From contig NC_015977.1 in the NCBI RefSeq assembly GCF_000225345.1, forward strand, positions 3,162,001-3,226,000: a stretch of 64,000 nt of DNA. The letters run 5' to 3'. Shown here piece after piece: positions 49,954 to 58,780 of the stretch. Source of the DNA: Roseburia hominis A2-183. GTDB taxonomy: Bacteria; Bacillota; Clostridia; Lachnospirales; Lachnospiraceae. The position numbers and the translations under genes are program-made. A model generated the notes under the pieces. It was not told the DNA's origin. It saw nothing but the letters and a program-made list of their open reading frames with translations, and ran no database searches. The stretch's first letter is position 1. The number at the start of each line of letters is the position of its first letter.

Positions 49954-50997
49954 TTACTCCTCCTCTTCTCTGATTCCATCAATTCTATCCAGCAAATCCG
50001 CAACTCCCGGATATTCTTCGCGGTATTCATCGATCATTCCCGCCGTCGCTTCACGGAAAGCTTCCTTATCTACATCGTAGACAAATTCCACACCCATATC
50101 TTCCGCTTCCGTAATTGCTTCATCCACAGCCTGATCCCATGCTTCCTTGTGCCATTCGGTCGCATCGTGCGCACACTGCAGGATGATTTCCTGATCCTCC
50201 GGAGCAATATTGTTCCATACTTTTGCTGACATGACCATCACGTCAGGAATCATCGCGTGCTGGTCAACAGAGTACACCTTGCAGACCTCGCCGTGCTTAC
50301 CTGTGGTCAATGCCGTCTCGTTGTTCTCGGTACCATCGATAATGCCGGTGGAAAGAGCGGTATAAACATCACCATAGGACATTGCCACCGGAGTTCCGCC
50401 AAGCGCTGTCAGCATATCCGTCTGTGACTTCATATCCTGTACACGGATTTTTAATCCCTTTAAATCTTCCGGCACACGGATTGCCTTGTCTTTGGTGTAG
50501 AAGGAACGGGCGCCGGACGTAAAGTAGGTAATCGTCACAAATCCGTCTTCCTCGGAGGAAAGGAAGAAATCCTGCATGTCCTCAGAATCCATAATGTCGT
50601 AGAAGTCTTCGGTATCATTGAAAATGTACGGAAGGCCGAACGTATTGTAAGCTTCGTTATAGGTGGCAAGACCCGGTGCGGAAACCTTGGTCATTGCGAT
50701 TACGCCTGCCTGCAACTGCTCTAAGTTCTCTGTCTCAGAACCAAGCTGTCCGTTCGGGAAAATGTTGATAATGATGCGTCCGTCGGTCTTCTCTTTTACC
50801 TCATCCGCAAACTGCGTCATGGCAATATGTACGGTGTGCGTCTCGGAAAGACCGTGTGCCAGAGTCAATACCATCGGATTCTCTGCCGTTGCCTCTGCAC
50901 TGCTGGAAACTCCGGAGTTTGCGCCACAGCCGCCTGCCGCAATTACGGTCGGCAGAACGAGCGCTGCCGCCAAAATGAGGGCGATGTTCTTTTTCAT
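49954..50997 (-). CDS. TRAP transporter substrate-binding lipoprotein DctP
   Basis: A 347-residue lipoprotein. The lipobox is AAGGC (Cys at about 24). The DctP core is LAHGLSETHTVHIAMTQFADEVKEKTDGRI, FPNGQLGSETENLEQLQAG and LKGLKIRVQ. The Arg of KIRV is the residue that binds the ligand carboxylate in characterised DctP proteins, so the ligand is probably an organic acid or acid sugar. The GH31 gene is next upstream, with a 39-base gap. Confidence 0.94.
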   Translation of the reverse strand: MKKNIALILAAALVLPTVIAAGGCGANSGVSSSAEATAENPMVLTLAHGLSETHTVHIAMTQFADEVKEKTDGRIIINIFPNGQLGSETENLEQLQAGVIAMTKVSAPGLATYNEAYNTFGLPYIFNDTEDFYDIMDSEDMQDFFLSSEEDGFVTITYFTSGARSFYTKDKAIRVPEDLKGLKIRVQDMKSQTDMLTALGGTPVAMSYGDVYTALSTGIIDGTENNETALTTGKHGEVCKVYSVDQHAMIPDVMVMSAKVWNNIAPEDQEIILQCAHDATEWHKEAWDQAVDEAITEAEDMGVEFVYDVDKEAFREATAGMIDEYREEYPGVADLLDRIDGIREEEE

Positions 50998-51036
50998 TGC
51001 TTTTGTTCTCCTTTTCCTTTTTTATTCTAATTTAAA

Positions 51037-53550
51037 TTACATTCCAATCATATCGAATACCTCAAAGGAAATCATCACATGATGATCCTTTTTCGGATTC
51101 GGGTACTTCACCTGTACCGACTTTAAGCTCTGGCTGTAATACCAGCCGGTCTGCGCCTCTTCAAATTTGCGTCTGTGAAGAAAATGCGGAACTTCCACAC
51201 CGTCAATCTGAACATAGAACGGCGCTTTTTCCCTGTGTACCACATCCAGATACATCGTGTCCACGGTATTCTCATAATTTCCTTCATAAGTGAAGTCCAC
51301 ACAGGTTCTGACTCCTGCCGTCACTTTAATATGGGTCTTAAGATATGCCCCGTTCTGGTACTCATTGGTCTTTCCGTCATCGTCATATACGGTAAATTCA
51401 GAATCTACGTCCGGCGCCATAAGAATATGAAGTCCGGTTACCGTCTCATGCATCAGGTTGTAGATCTGATTCTCCGCCATCGGAATAATCGCACCGCTCT
51501 TGATGTAAAGCGGGATGGAACTGATATCGACCGGCACCTCGATCGTCTGTCCCTGCGCATACTCTTCTCTGGTATAAAAATCATAGAAACGAACGTTCTC
51601 ATCCCCCGTCTGCGGCAGGTAAATGCTTCTGGTCTTTGCTCCTTTTTCCACAACATTAGCTACCAGGAGTGAATCGCCCCACATAAAATCTACGCCTTCA
51701 TTGTAGGTCTTCGGGTCATTCTGAAATGCCATAAACATCGGCTCCATAATCGGAAGACCGGTCTCATGCGCTCTGCTCTCCAGAGAATACAGATACGGAA
51801 TCATGCGGTAGCGGAACTTGATTGCGTCCCGGATATACTGCTTCTTGTCCGTGTACATCCACGGTTCCGTTACCGTATTGTCGGTGTTGGTCGAGTGGAT
51901 GGAAAATCTCGGCATAAAGATACCGTTCTGCACCCAGCGGACGAAAAGCTCCGGTTCCGGAGAAACACCATAGAAACCTCCGACATCGCAGCCGTGGTTT
52001 GCGACTCCGGAGAGTCCCATTCCGAGAATGGTTGCGATATTGTATTTTAACGTATCCCAGCAGGTCAGGTTATCGCCTGCCCACACCTGTGCGTATCGCT
52101 GGATTCCGGCATGTCCGGACCGGCACACGGAAAACGGGCGAACCGATGGATTGTACTCCGTTACCGCTTCATTGGACAGCTGGCACATCAGGTTGCTCAT
52201 AACCGGCTTCATCGTACCGATCGTGCTGCCTTTTCCCTCAAAATATACTCTGGCATCCTTGTCTACCATGGAATCGTATTCACAGTTATCGTTCCATACA
52301 GACTCGCAGCCATACTGGATCAGACCCTGCTTCAGATACTCTTTCCAGTTCTTGCGGTTCTCTTCTTTGGTAAAGTCGACGAAAATTCCGGTTCCACCCC
52401 ACCATGTACCGATTCCCGGCTCATCCGTTGTGCTGTCGAGGACGAACATCTTCTTTTCCTTCATCTCCTCCAAAAGCGGATGAACGAGAAGCATTCCCGG
52501 CTTTACATTCGGTGAGACAACGATGCCCGCCTGCTTCATCTTTGCAAACCAGTCCGCCGGGTCCTTGAATCTTTTATAATTCCAGGTAAAGCTGCATCTC
52601 TTGATGCCCTGCTCTGTCTCAACGGCACAATATCCGGAAGAAAGCTGGAAACCATCCACCGGAATGCCCTCTTCCCTGGTGGTGTCAATGAATTCCAGAA
52701 TTGCATCGTCACAGTTCTCCGGCAGTTCCGGATAGTACATCGACGATCCCAGATATCCGAATGCAGCCTTCGGAAGAAGAATGGACTTTCCTGTCAGATC
52801 GGTGTAGCGCTCAACGACCTCCCCGATCGACGGTCCCGCGATCAGGAATAAATCCACATCGCCGGCATCTGCACGGAAGGAAGAATAACGATGCCAGTAA
52901 TTCCGCTTCTCGCGTCCCATATTGAAGTCACATTCTGCCGTGCTGTGGTAGAAATATCCTACAGCTTTTTTCGTGCTGCGCTGCAGCTTGATATAGAACG
53001 GAATATGCTTGTACAGGGAATCTGTCTCCTTCGCATTGTATCCCATCGCATCTCCGGGAGCCATGTTCATATATTTTTCTGCTTTATTGATCTCGCCGCC
53101 TTTTTCACCAAATCCGTAAAAATAATCGTCATCCTCGATCTGGCTGGTATGAATGCGGCGCCTGTTAGAATCCTCACGGTACGCAAGCTCCGGAATATCC
53201 GCATGAAGCATGGTTCCTTCTGCATCATAGACACAGATACGGAATGGATCTTTTTCCACTTCCACACGGAGCTTCTTTCCGGTAATCACTGCCCTGGTCT
53301 CACCATCCACCAGTGCAGCTTCCGCTACGTTAATCCGCTTCCGGTAATCCTTCATCAGTTCATCTGTGCGGGATTCCCACGCGGTTGTTACCAGACTGTA
53401 GGATGCTTCATCCCAGTCTCCGTCAAAGCCCGCCCGGATACGGATGATATCATCCGTAAGGAACCATACACGAATCTCCACTGCATCTGCAGCAATCGAA
53501 TAATAATGATTCTGTGCTGTGACAGCACCTGCTTTGTAACATACTTTCAC
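51037..53550 (-). CDS. Glycoside hydrolase family 31 (alpha-glucosidase/alpha-xylosidase-like)
   Basis: An 837-residue GH31 enzyme without signal peptide. The N-terminal beta-sandwich (about 1-250) precedes the barrel. The likely nucleophile is Asp421 in VWNDNCEYD and the acid/base is Asp493 in VWAGDN; NHGCDVGGFYG closes the site. The C-terminal beta domains fill 640-837. The start is GTG at 53550 behind GGAGG. Co-transcription with a TRAP importer suggests it hydrolyses an imported alpha-linked acidic disaccharide. The exact specificity (glucose, xylose, galactose or other) cannot be read. An AraC regulator lies divergently upstream. Confidence 0.92.
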   Translation of the reverse strand: MKVCYKAGAVTAQNHYYSIAADAVEIRVWFLTDDIIRIRAGFDGDWDEASYSLVTTAWESRTDELMKDYRKRINVAEAALVDGETRAVITGKKLRVEVEKDPFRICVYDAEGTMLHADIPELAYREDSNRRRIHTSQIEDDDYFYGFGEKGGEINKAEKYMNMAPGDAMGYNAKETDSLYKHIPFYIKLQRSTKKAVGYFYHSTAECDFNMGREKRNYWHRYSSFRADAGDVDLFLIAGPSIGEVVERYTDLTGKSILLPKAAFGYLGSSMYYPELPENCDDAILEFIDTTREEGIPVDGFQLSSGYCAVETEQGIKRCSFTWNYKRFKDPADWFAKMKQAGIVVSPNVKPGMLLVHPLLEEMKEKKMFVLDSTTDEPGIGTWWGGTGIFVDFTKEENRKNWKEYLKQGLIQYGCESVWNDNCEYDSMVDKDARVYFEGKGSTIGTMKPVMSNLMCQLSNEAVTEYNPSVRPFSVCRSGHAGIQRYAQVWAGDNLTCWDTLKYNIATILGMGLSGVANHGCDVGGFYGVSPEPELFVRWVQNGIFMPRFSIHSTNTDNTVTEPWMYTDKKQYIRDAIKFRYRMIPYLYSLESRAHETGLPIMEPMFMAFQNDPKTYNEGVDFMWGDSLLVANVVEKGAKTRSIYLPQTGDENVRFYDFYTREEYAQGQTIEVPVDISSIPLYIKSGAIIPMAENQIYNLMHETVTGLHILMAPDVDSEFTVYDDDGKTNEYQNGAYLKTHIKVTAGVRTCVDFTYEGNYENTVDTMYLDVVHREKAPFYVQIDGVEVPHFLHRRKFEEAQTGWYYSQSLKSVQVKYPNPKKDHHVMISFEVFDMIGM

Positions 53551-53699
53551 GAGTTTTCCTCCTTTGGTTTTGTAACTCTTTTTCTTATTGTCTATATCCG
53601 GTTCATTCAGATCTGTTTTCCTTCTGTCATCATCTTACAAAAACTCAGGTTCAATAACTATACAGACTTTGTTCAAAATCGCACTTTTTTTTACATATC

Positions 53700-53728
53700 T
53701 TGCACTTGTTGCGTTTTTGCTTTATAAT
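53700..53728 (+). promoter_or_regulatory. Promoter of the AraC gene next to GH31
   Basis: TTGCAC and TATAAT are separated by 17 bases, about 40 bases in front of the chosen start. The 200-base gap also has to hold the GH31 promoter on the other strand, which I could not place with confidence. Confidence 0.7.
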
Positions 53729-53769
53729 TTCCATAGAAACAGAGTTTTTTATTTTCTATGAGGTGCCTT

Positions 53770-54591
53770 ATGATTGATGTTGCACAGACAAGTATGGCAG
53801 CCGGTGCAGCCTGCGCCATCGCCCAGGTAACTGGCGTCAATGACAATATGTCACAGTCTCACTATCACGATTATTTTGAGCTGTATTTTCTCGACAGCGG
53901 GGAGCGCTATCATCTGATGGATGACAAGCTCTTCAAGCTTCAGGCCGGGGACTGTATTCTCTTCCCTCCACAGACGATGCACCGTTCCTACGGTGACCAG
54001 GATATGGCATTTTCGCGGGTGGTGCTGTATTTCCGCCCGAAAACGATCACCTCGGCGGATCTTCTTCATAAGCTTCTCCACTCGCAGGTGGTTTACCGTC
54101 CTGACAGTCAGGAGCTTCACCAGCTGCGGCGCATCATCTATGCCATGGAAGAGGAGCAGCATTCGCATCTGGACTGCCACGACGAATGTATGCAGTCTCT
54201 TTTGAACCTGATTATGGTGCAGCTTCTGCGCATGAATCAGGAGAGCACCGGCATCCTCCGCGAGACCCGGGTTACCAAAGTGATTCAGTATATCCATAAC
54301 CATTATGCAGAAGATATCACACTCAAGGACCTCTCCGAGCGTTTTTATGTCAGCGAATATTACCTCTGCCGGGAATTCAAGAAAAGTACCAAGCGCACGA
54401 TCGTGGAGTATATCAAGCAGACCCGCATCATGAACGCCAAGCGGCTCTTCATGGAAACGGACCGGAATGTCACCGAAGTCGCCAGAGAAACCGGGTTTTC
54501 CAATCTGACACATTTTAACCGGGTCTTCCGGGAAGTCGCGGATGTTACACCGTCCGAGTACCGGAAACGCTGTCAGGAGCTGCACCGCTAA
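53770..54591 (+). CDS. AraC-family regulator of the TRAP-GH31 locus
   Basis: A regulator of about 273 residues. An N-terminal cupin (HYHDYFELYFLDSGERYHLMD and LQAGDCILFPPQTMHRS) binds the inducer. The C-terminal pair of helix-turn-helix units is LKDLSERFYVSEYYLCREFKKSTKRTIVEYI and NVTEVARETGFSNLTHFNRVFRE. The start MIDVAQ at 53770 has GAGGTG; another ATG lies four codons earlier. Its position opposite the GH31-TRAP genes makes it their likely sugar-responsive activator. Confidence 0.93.
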   Translation: MIDVAQTSMAAGAACAIAQVTGVNDNMSQSHYHDYFELYFLDSGERYHLMDDKLFKLQAGDCILFPPQTMHRSYGDQDMAFSRVVLYFRPKTITSADLLHKLLHSQVVYRPDSQELHQLRRIIYAMEEEQHSHLDCHDECMQSLLNLIMVQLLRMNQESTGILRETRVTKVIQYIHNHYAEDITLKDLSERFYVSEYYLCREFKKSTKRTIVEYIKQTRIMNAKRLFMETDRNVTEVARETGFSNLTHFNRVFREVADVTPSEYRKRCQELHR

Positions 54592-54643
54592 AGCGTCGGC
54601 AAGCAGGGGGCTTGTTCTCCCTCTTATTTTTCATAAATATACG

Positions 54644-54686
54644 AAAACGGGGCGGCAGAGAAACGCTTCCCTGCCGCCCCGTTTTT
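54644..54686. terminator. Strong bidirectional terminator between AraC and nitroreductase genes
   Basis: AAAACGGGGCGGCAG and CTGCCGCCCCGTTTT form a perfect 15-bp stem with a 12-base loop, with T/A tracts on both sides. It serves both convergent genes. Confidence 0.92.
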
Positions 54687-54737
54687 ATAATGTGATATCT
54701 TTGTTTGCCAACCTTCTGCTCTCGGAATATTGGCTTA

Positions 54738-55235
54738 TCAGTTCATAATATAGTGCACTCTGCTCTCCTCATACCGGTCTTCCTGCGCTCTCTCCTCTGC
54801 CGGGTAACCGCAGGGAACCAGCGCAAATGCATGAAGATCCTCGGGAATATCCAGCACTTCCTGCACCGCTTTCATTCTGCCTTCGTCCGGCGAAATTCCC
54901 ATCCAGACCGCGCCAAGCCCAAGCTCGTCCGCCTCCAGCAGAAGGTTCTCCACCGCCGCGCTCATATCGATATTAAAATATTCCGGCGCAATCCCCTTAG
55001 ACCGGAAGCACGGCACAAACACGACCGGCGCGTCCTTCGCACATTTTGCATAGGGCGACGCCTCTGACAGCCGCTCGATCACCGCCTTGTCCTTCACCAC
55101 ATAAAATTCCCACGGCTGCTGATTACATGCGGACGGAGCAGCCATCGCCGCTTTTAACATCAGCTCGATTTTCTCCTGCTCCACGTCCCTGTTCTGATAT
55201 TTTCTAACGCTGATTCTGTGAAAAATACTGTTCAT
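54738..55235 (-). CDS. Nitroreductase-family FMN oxidoreductase
   Basis: A 165-residue small nitroreductase. SVRKYQNRDVEQEKIELMLKAAMAAPSACNQQPWEFYVV is the FMN-binding N-terminus, and LGAVWMGISPDEGRMKAVQEVLDIPEDLHAFALVPCGYP is the conserved second half. The start MNSIFHRIS at 55235 is the family one; the 21 upstream codons are not. Members reduce nitro compounds, quinones or flavins with NAD(P)H. Physiological substrate unknown. Confidence 0.92.
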   Translation of the reverse strand: MNSIFHRISVRKYQNRDVEQEKIELMLKAAMAAPSACNQQPWEFYVVKDKAVIERLSEASPYAKCAKDAPVVFVPCFRSKGIAPEYFNIDMSAAVENLLLEADELGLGAVWMGISPDEGRMKAVQEVLDIPEDLHAFALVPCGYPAEERAQEDRYEESRVHYIMN

Positions 55236-55444
55236 CCCGTATCCCTGTCCTCTCTGCATGTTCCGCCGGCAGTCTTCCCTTCTCTTACCTTCTGCCATGC
55301 GCAGCTGTCCCTGCCGCGCTCTGTCTTATGTCCGGTACTCCATATTCCGGCTGTCCATACTTTTTATCTGTAATCTTCCGACACTTCCATGTACTCCCAG
55401 CTGCAATACTCCTCGTTTAGTTCCCGCAATTCCTTTTCGCCATA

Positions 55445-55672
55445 TCAATACTCCTTTCCGATCTCATCCTCAATGCCATACATTTTCTTAAACCGTTCCA
55501 AATCCGCCGGCCCCTTAATCAGCATCACTTCCTCGATCTTTCCCGTATGAAGATCCTTGAAACCGGCAATCTGCTCGCCGTTGCAGATGCTCGCCTTAAT
55601 CACCGGCTTTTGGCTGGCTTTATCATAAGTCTGTTCGGGAATTTTTTTCTTAAACAGTTTCGTTGTGGTCAC
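55445..55672 (-). CDS. Small conserved hypothetical protein (75 residues), possibly cut by a stop
   Basis: Sequence MTTTKLFKKKIPEQTYDKASQKPV, then IKASICNGEQIAGFKDLHTGKIEEVMLI. Similar short proteins occur in Lachnospiraceae; no function is known to me. The frame ends at TGA 55447-55445, but stays open beyond it for 26 further codons (GEKELRELNEEYCSWEYMEV and on) down to TAA at 55364. Either the stop is recent and the protein has lost its tail, or the tail belonged to a neighbouring gene that is gone. Confidence 0.6.
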   Translation of the reverse strand: MTTTKLFKKKIPEQTYDKASQKPVIKASICNGEQIAGFKDLHTGKIEEVMLIKGPADLERFKKMYGIEDEIGKEY

Positions 55673-55901
55673 CTTCTTTCAAATGCGGGCTGATCCTGAG
55701 TAATTTATCCCCTACTCAAATAGCTTTGGTAAATCGTTGGTAAAAATCTACTGTAACATCCCCAAAACACTGTAAAATCAAGTATTTTTAATCAAGGTTA
55801 GTATGTTGCTCTGTGCCTCTGCATCTGTCCAGCTATTTTCTTTCTACTCTTTCCAGATCAATTCCGCAGACAGGTTTCTGAACTAACCAGCTACTGATTT
55901 T

Positions 55902-57713
55902 TTACATTTTCTCCATCCGATAAAATGCGCCTTTTTTCTCTATCAATTCTTCGTAAGAGCCACATTCCAGAACATTTCCTTTTTCAATCACAGCAATCCG
56001 GTCAGCATTGCGAATGGTAGACAGACGGTGGGCTACGATCAGTGTGGTACGTCCTTTCACAAGTTTCTGGATTGAATCCTGAATCTTCTTTTCAGAGATG
56101 CTGTCAAGCGCAGAAGTTGCCTCATCCAGAATCAGGATCTTCGGATTCCGTAAAAATGCGCGGGCAATGGAGATGCGCTGCCGTTGTCCGCCGGAAAGAT
56201 TTTCCCCATGTTCTGTGATCATCGTGTCCAGACCATCAGGCAGTTTCTGGACAACTTCTTCCAGGTTGGCTGCACGGATGACATTCCATAACTGTTCCTC
56301 GGAGATGGATTCAGATCCATAGGTGATATTCTCGCGGAAAGTTCCGGTGAAGAGAATGGACTGTTGTGGAACGACGGCAATCTGCTTTCGGTAGCTGTGC
56401 AGATCCAGTTCCATCAGGTCATTTCCATCAACCAATACCTGTCCGCTGTCAGCTTTCAGGAAACCGATGGCAAGATTGAGGATTGTTGTTTTTCCAGAGC
56501 CGGAACAACCGGCAAAGGCAACTGTTTCCCCCGGCTGAATCTTGAAGTTCAGATGACTTAATACCGGTTTTTCATCGCCTTTATAAGTAAAAGATACATC
56601 CTGAAATGTAATCTCACCTTTCAGATCAACTACTTTTTTCTTCCTACGGTTGTCCTCAATATCATTTGCACAAAGCACATCACCAATCGATTCAACGGAT
56701 TCCAGGCCTTTCGCAATGATTGGCAGCAAAGTCACAATACCTGCAATCTGAGCGACGATGCTGGAAAAATAAGTCTGGTATAAGGTGATATCTCCGACAC
56801 CGATGATTCCTTTCCATGCAATGTAGGCTGTAAATGCAAGACAGAATACCTGAAAGATCTGAAATGCAACCCAGCTGATTGAAGAAAAGTATGTCTGAAT
56901 CATATCAAGCTGAAGCCCTTTTTCAGCAACTTTACGAAGCTGTTCACTCATTTTACGGGCTTCCTGATCTTCCAGAGCGTGAGCTTTCGTTACAGGAATC
57001 ATTTCAACCATTTCCATTACTTTTGCAGAAGTTTCTTCCATTTCTTTACGGAAAGCACGGTTATGGGTTTTGATTTTTCCTTTAAAACCAACAATGATCA
57101 AAACAGAAACCGGTATCGTGCAGAGGAAGAAAAGAAATACGATCCGGCTTTTGAAGATGACCACTCCGAAGGATACACCAATGTTCAGAATGATAGTCAA
57201 AAGAGAGATAAAGATCTGAGATGCAAGATTTTGTATCTGTTCTACATCTCGCATGATCTTCGACTGAAGCCTTCCGGACTGCATTTCCTTGTGATAGGTG
57301 ATCGACAATTGCTGAAGCTTGCAGACTAGGGCTTCGCGCAGTTCTTTCTCTACTGTTCGTACCGTTTTGGCATAGAGCCAGGTATGGATGTAGTTGGTTG
57401 GTATGTTCTGTACCAGAAATACAATCATAAGGATGGTATTCAGAATCAGAATTTTGGTAATATTCCCGTTGTGGTCTGTCACTGCATTGATAATATTAGC
57501 TGTGACGATTGGAAGAACCCAGGTTGGGGAATGCTTGATAATGAAAAAGAAAATGGAACCAGCCAGCGCGCCATAATGTCCCTTGAAAAGAGAAAGAAGC
57601 GTGCGCAGGTTATTTTTTCTGTTCCGGCTGAAGATGTGCATCATGGCAGCTTCTTCCTGCCAGAGATCCTGTTCTGAAGTTTGTTGTATGTTATTTTCTT
57701 TTGTCTCTCCCAT
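55902..57713 (-). CDS. ABC-type multidrug/lipid exporter (membrane and ATPase fused)
   Basis: A 603-residue half-transporter. Six helices occupy about 60-340, with coupling-helix segments such as YHKEMQSGRLQSKIMRDVEQI. The ATPase has Walker A GCSGSGKTT, Q-loop VPQQ, signature LSGGQRQR, Walker B ILILDEATS and H-loop VAHR. It forms homodimers and exports drugs, peptides or lipids. The start at 57713 lies inside the end of the GH113 gene (23-base overlap), so the two are translated together. An upstream ATG in the same frame is not family-like. It is the first gene of a more AT-rich region. Confidence 0.9.
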   Translation of the reverse strand: MGETKENNIQQTSEQDLWQEEAAMMHIFSRNRKNNLRTLLSLFKGHYGALAGSIFFFIIKHSPTWVLPIVTANIINAVTDHNGNITKILILNTILMIVFLVQNIPTNYIHTWLYAKTVRTVEKELREALVCKLQQLSITYHKEMQSGRLQSKIMRDVEQIQNLASQIFISLLTIILNIGVSFGVVIFKSRIVFLFFLCTIPVSVLIIVGFKGKIKTHNRAFRKEMEETSAKVMEMVEMIPVTKAHALEDQEARKMSEQLRKVAEKGLQLDMIQTYFSSISWVAFQIFQVFCLAFTAYIAWKGIIGVGDITLYQTYFSSIVAQIAGIVTLLPIIAKGLESVESIGDVLCANDIEDNRRKKKVVDLKGEITFQDVSFTYKGDEKPVLSHLNFKIQPGETVAFAGCSGSGKTTILNLAIGFLKADSGQVLVDGNDLMELDLHSYRKQIAVVPQQSILFTGTFRENITYGSESISEEQLWNVIRAANLEEVVQKLPDGLDTMITEHGENLSGGQRQRISIARAFLRNPKILILDEATSALDSISEKKIQDSIQKLVKGRTTLIVAHRLSTIRNADRIAVIEKGNVLECGSYEELIEKKGAFYRMEKM

Positions 57714-58647
57714 AGTAGTCTTTAATAACCTCCTGTACCGGTTTGTTGCAGATTTCGTAGCTGGTATCTCTTGCCGCAGTACTTCTGGAAGGAAGAACCG
57801 GTGCCCATTCCCACATGGCAAAACCATTTACCCATGAGCGTTTTGCGCAGGCCTCGAACATAGCTCGATACCAGTCTGGTTGTTCCTCCAGACGTAAAGC
57901 TCCCTGATTTGCCCAATTGTTAGGCACCATTGAGGAACCTTTTCTGGACATGCATCCTGCTTCAGCGAAGAAAAATGGTTTCTTGAACTTCTGAACGACC
58001 CTTTCAATACGGTCAAGTTCCTGTTCCCACTGATCAATCGGATAATATCCGCTGGAGGAGATCATGTCGACACAATCCCACCAGGTTACATTTTCTTCCT
58101 GATATTTATCGGTATTATAGGAAACAGGTCCGTGGTAATAGTTTCGGATCGCAGCGATTACGTTTCTCCATTCTTCACTGCGGTGTTCCGTCATTACCAT
58201 CTCACATCCTGCAATAAAAAGATCACATTGTTCGGCTTCTGCAATTTTGGCATAGTATGTCTGGAATTCTGTGTAAGAGGCAAACCAGTTTTCCCATTTC
58301 GGTTCACATGGAACATCTTTTTCAAAGAAACTGATGTAAGCGCGCCAGACACCGTTTTTACAATTAACGGTAGGTTTCAGGGCAACACGGATGCTCTTGC
58401 TTTTTGCATAACGTATCATATTGATTAATTCTTCATCTGAGAATGTGGCACTGGAAGTGTAACAAATCTCTTCTGAGTGTGCGTGCTCCTGTAGCCCTAC
58501 AGGAGCAAGGATTACGAAATCAGCAGCCGTGTGTTCTATCATATAATCAAAACTATCACGTGCAGTCTGTGTAGAAAGAGAACCACGTTTGTGAAATGGG
58601 GCAAATGTAATTCCTTTAATATATCCAAGTTGATTTTGAATTTTCAT
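57691..58647 (-). CDS. GH113-like glycoside hydrolase (beta-mannanase type)
   Basis: A 318-residue TIM barrel without signal peptide. The N-terminus IKGITFAPFHKRG and the two catalytic glutamates fit GH113: Glu149 (IAGCEM) as acid/base and Glu229 (FFAEAG) as nucleophile. Their positions nearly match those of the characterised Alicyclobacillus mannanase (Glu151 and Glu231, from memory). Substrates of this family are beta-mannans or manno-oligosaccharides. It overlaps the ABC exporter gene and lies opposite an AraC regulator that probably controls it. Confidence 0.82.
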   Translation of the reverse strand: MKIQNQLGYIKGITFAPFHKRGSLSTQTARDSFDYMIEHTAADFVILAPVGLQEHAHSEEICYTSSATFSDEELINMIRYAKSKSIRVALKPTVNCKNGVWRAYISFFEKDVPCEPKWENWFASYTEFQTYYAKIAEAEQCDLFIAGCEMVMTEHRSEEWRNVIAAIRNYYHGPVSYNTDKYQEENVTWWDCVDMISSSGYYPIDQWEQELDRIERVVQKFKKPFFFAEAGCMSRKGSSMVPNNWANQGALRLEEQPDWYRAMFEACAKRSWVNGFAMWEWAPVLPSRSTAARDTSYEICNKPVQEVIKDYYGRDKRK

Positions 58648-58780
58648 TTTAGTAAAAATCTCCTGTCTTTCGAATTATATAGTTTCTGGATGTTTTCTGC
58701 TGAAAGTATATCATGTAGAAAAAAGATATGATATAATGAATCTATTACAAAATTGTAAAAATCTATGATGGAGATAATCT

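Noticed and set aside
51037..53550. GH31 as a sulfoquinovosidase
   Set aside because: The sulfonate-binding pattern of YihQ around the nucleophile is not seen, and no sulfoquinovose pathway genes are nearby.
55445..55447. Selenocysteine at the in-frame TGA
   Set aside because: No SECIS-like hairpin follows directly, and the sequence context (EY-stop-YGEK) is not a redox motif.
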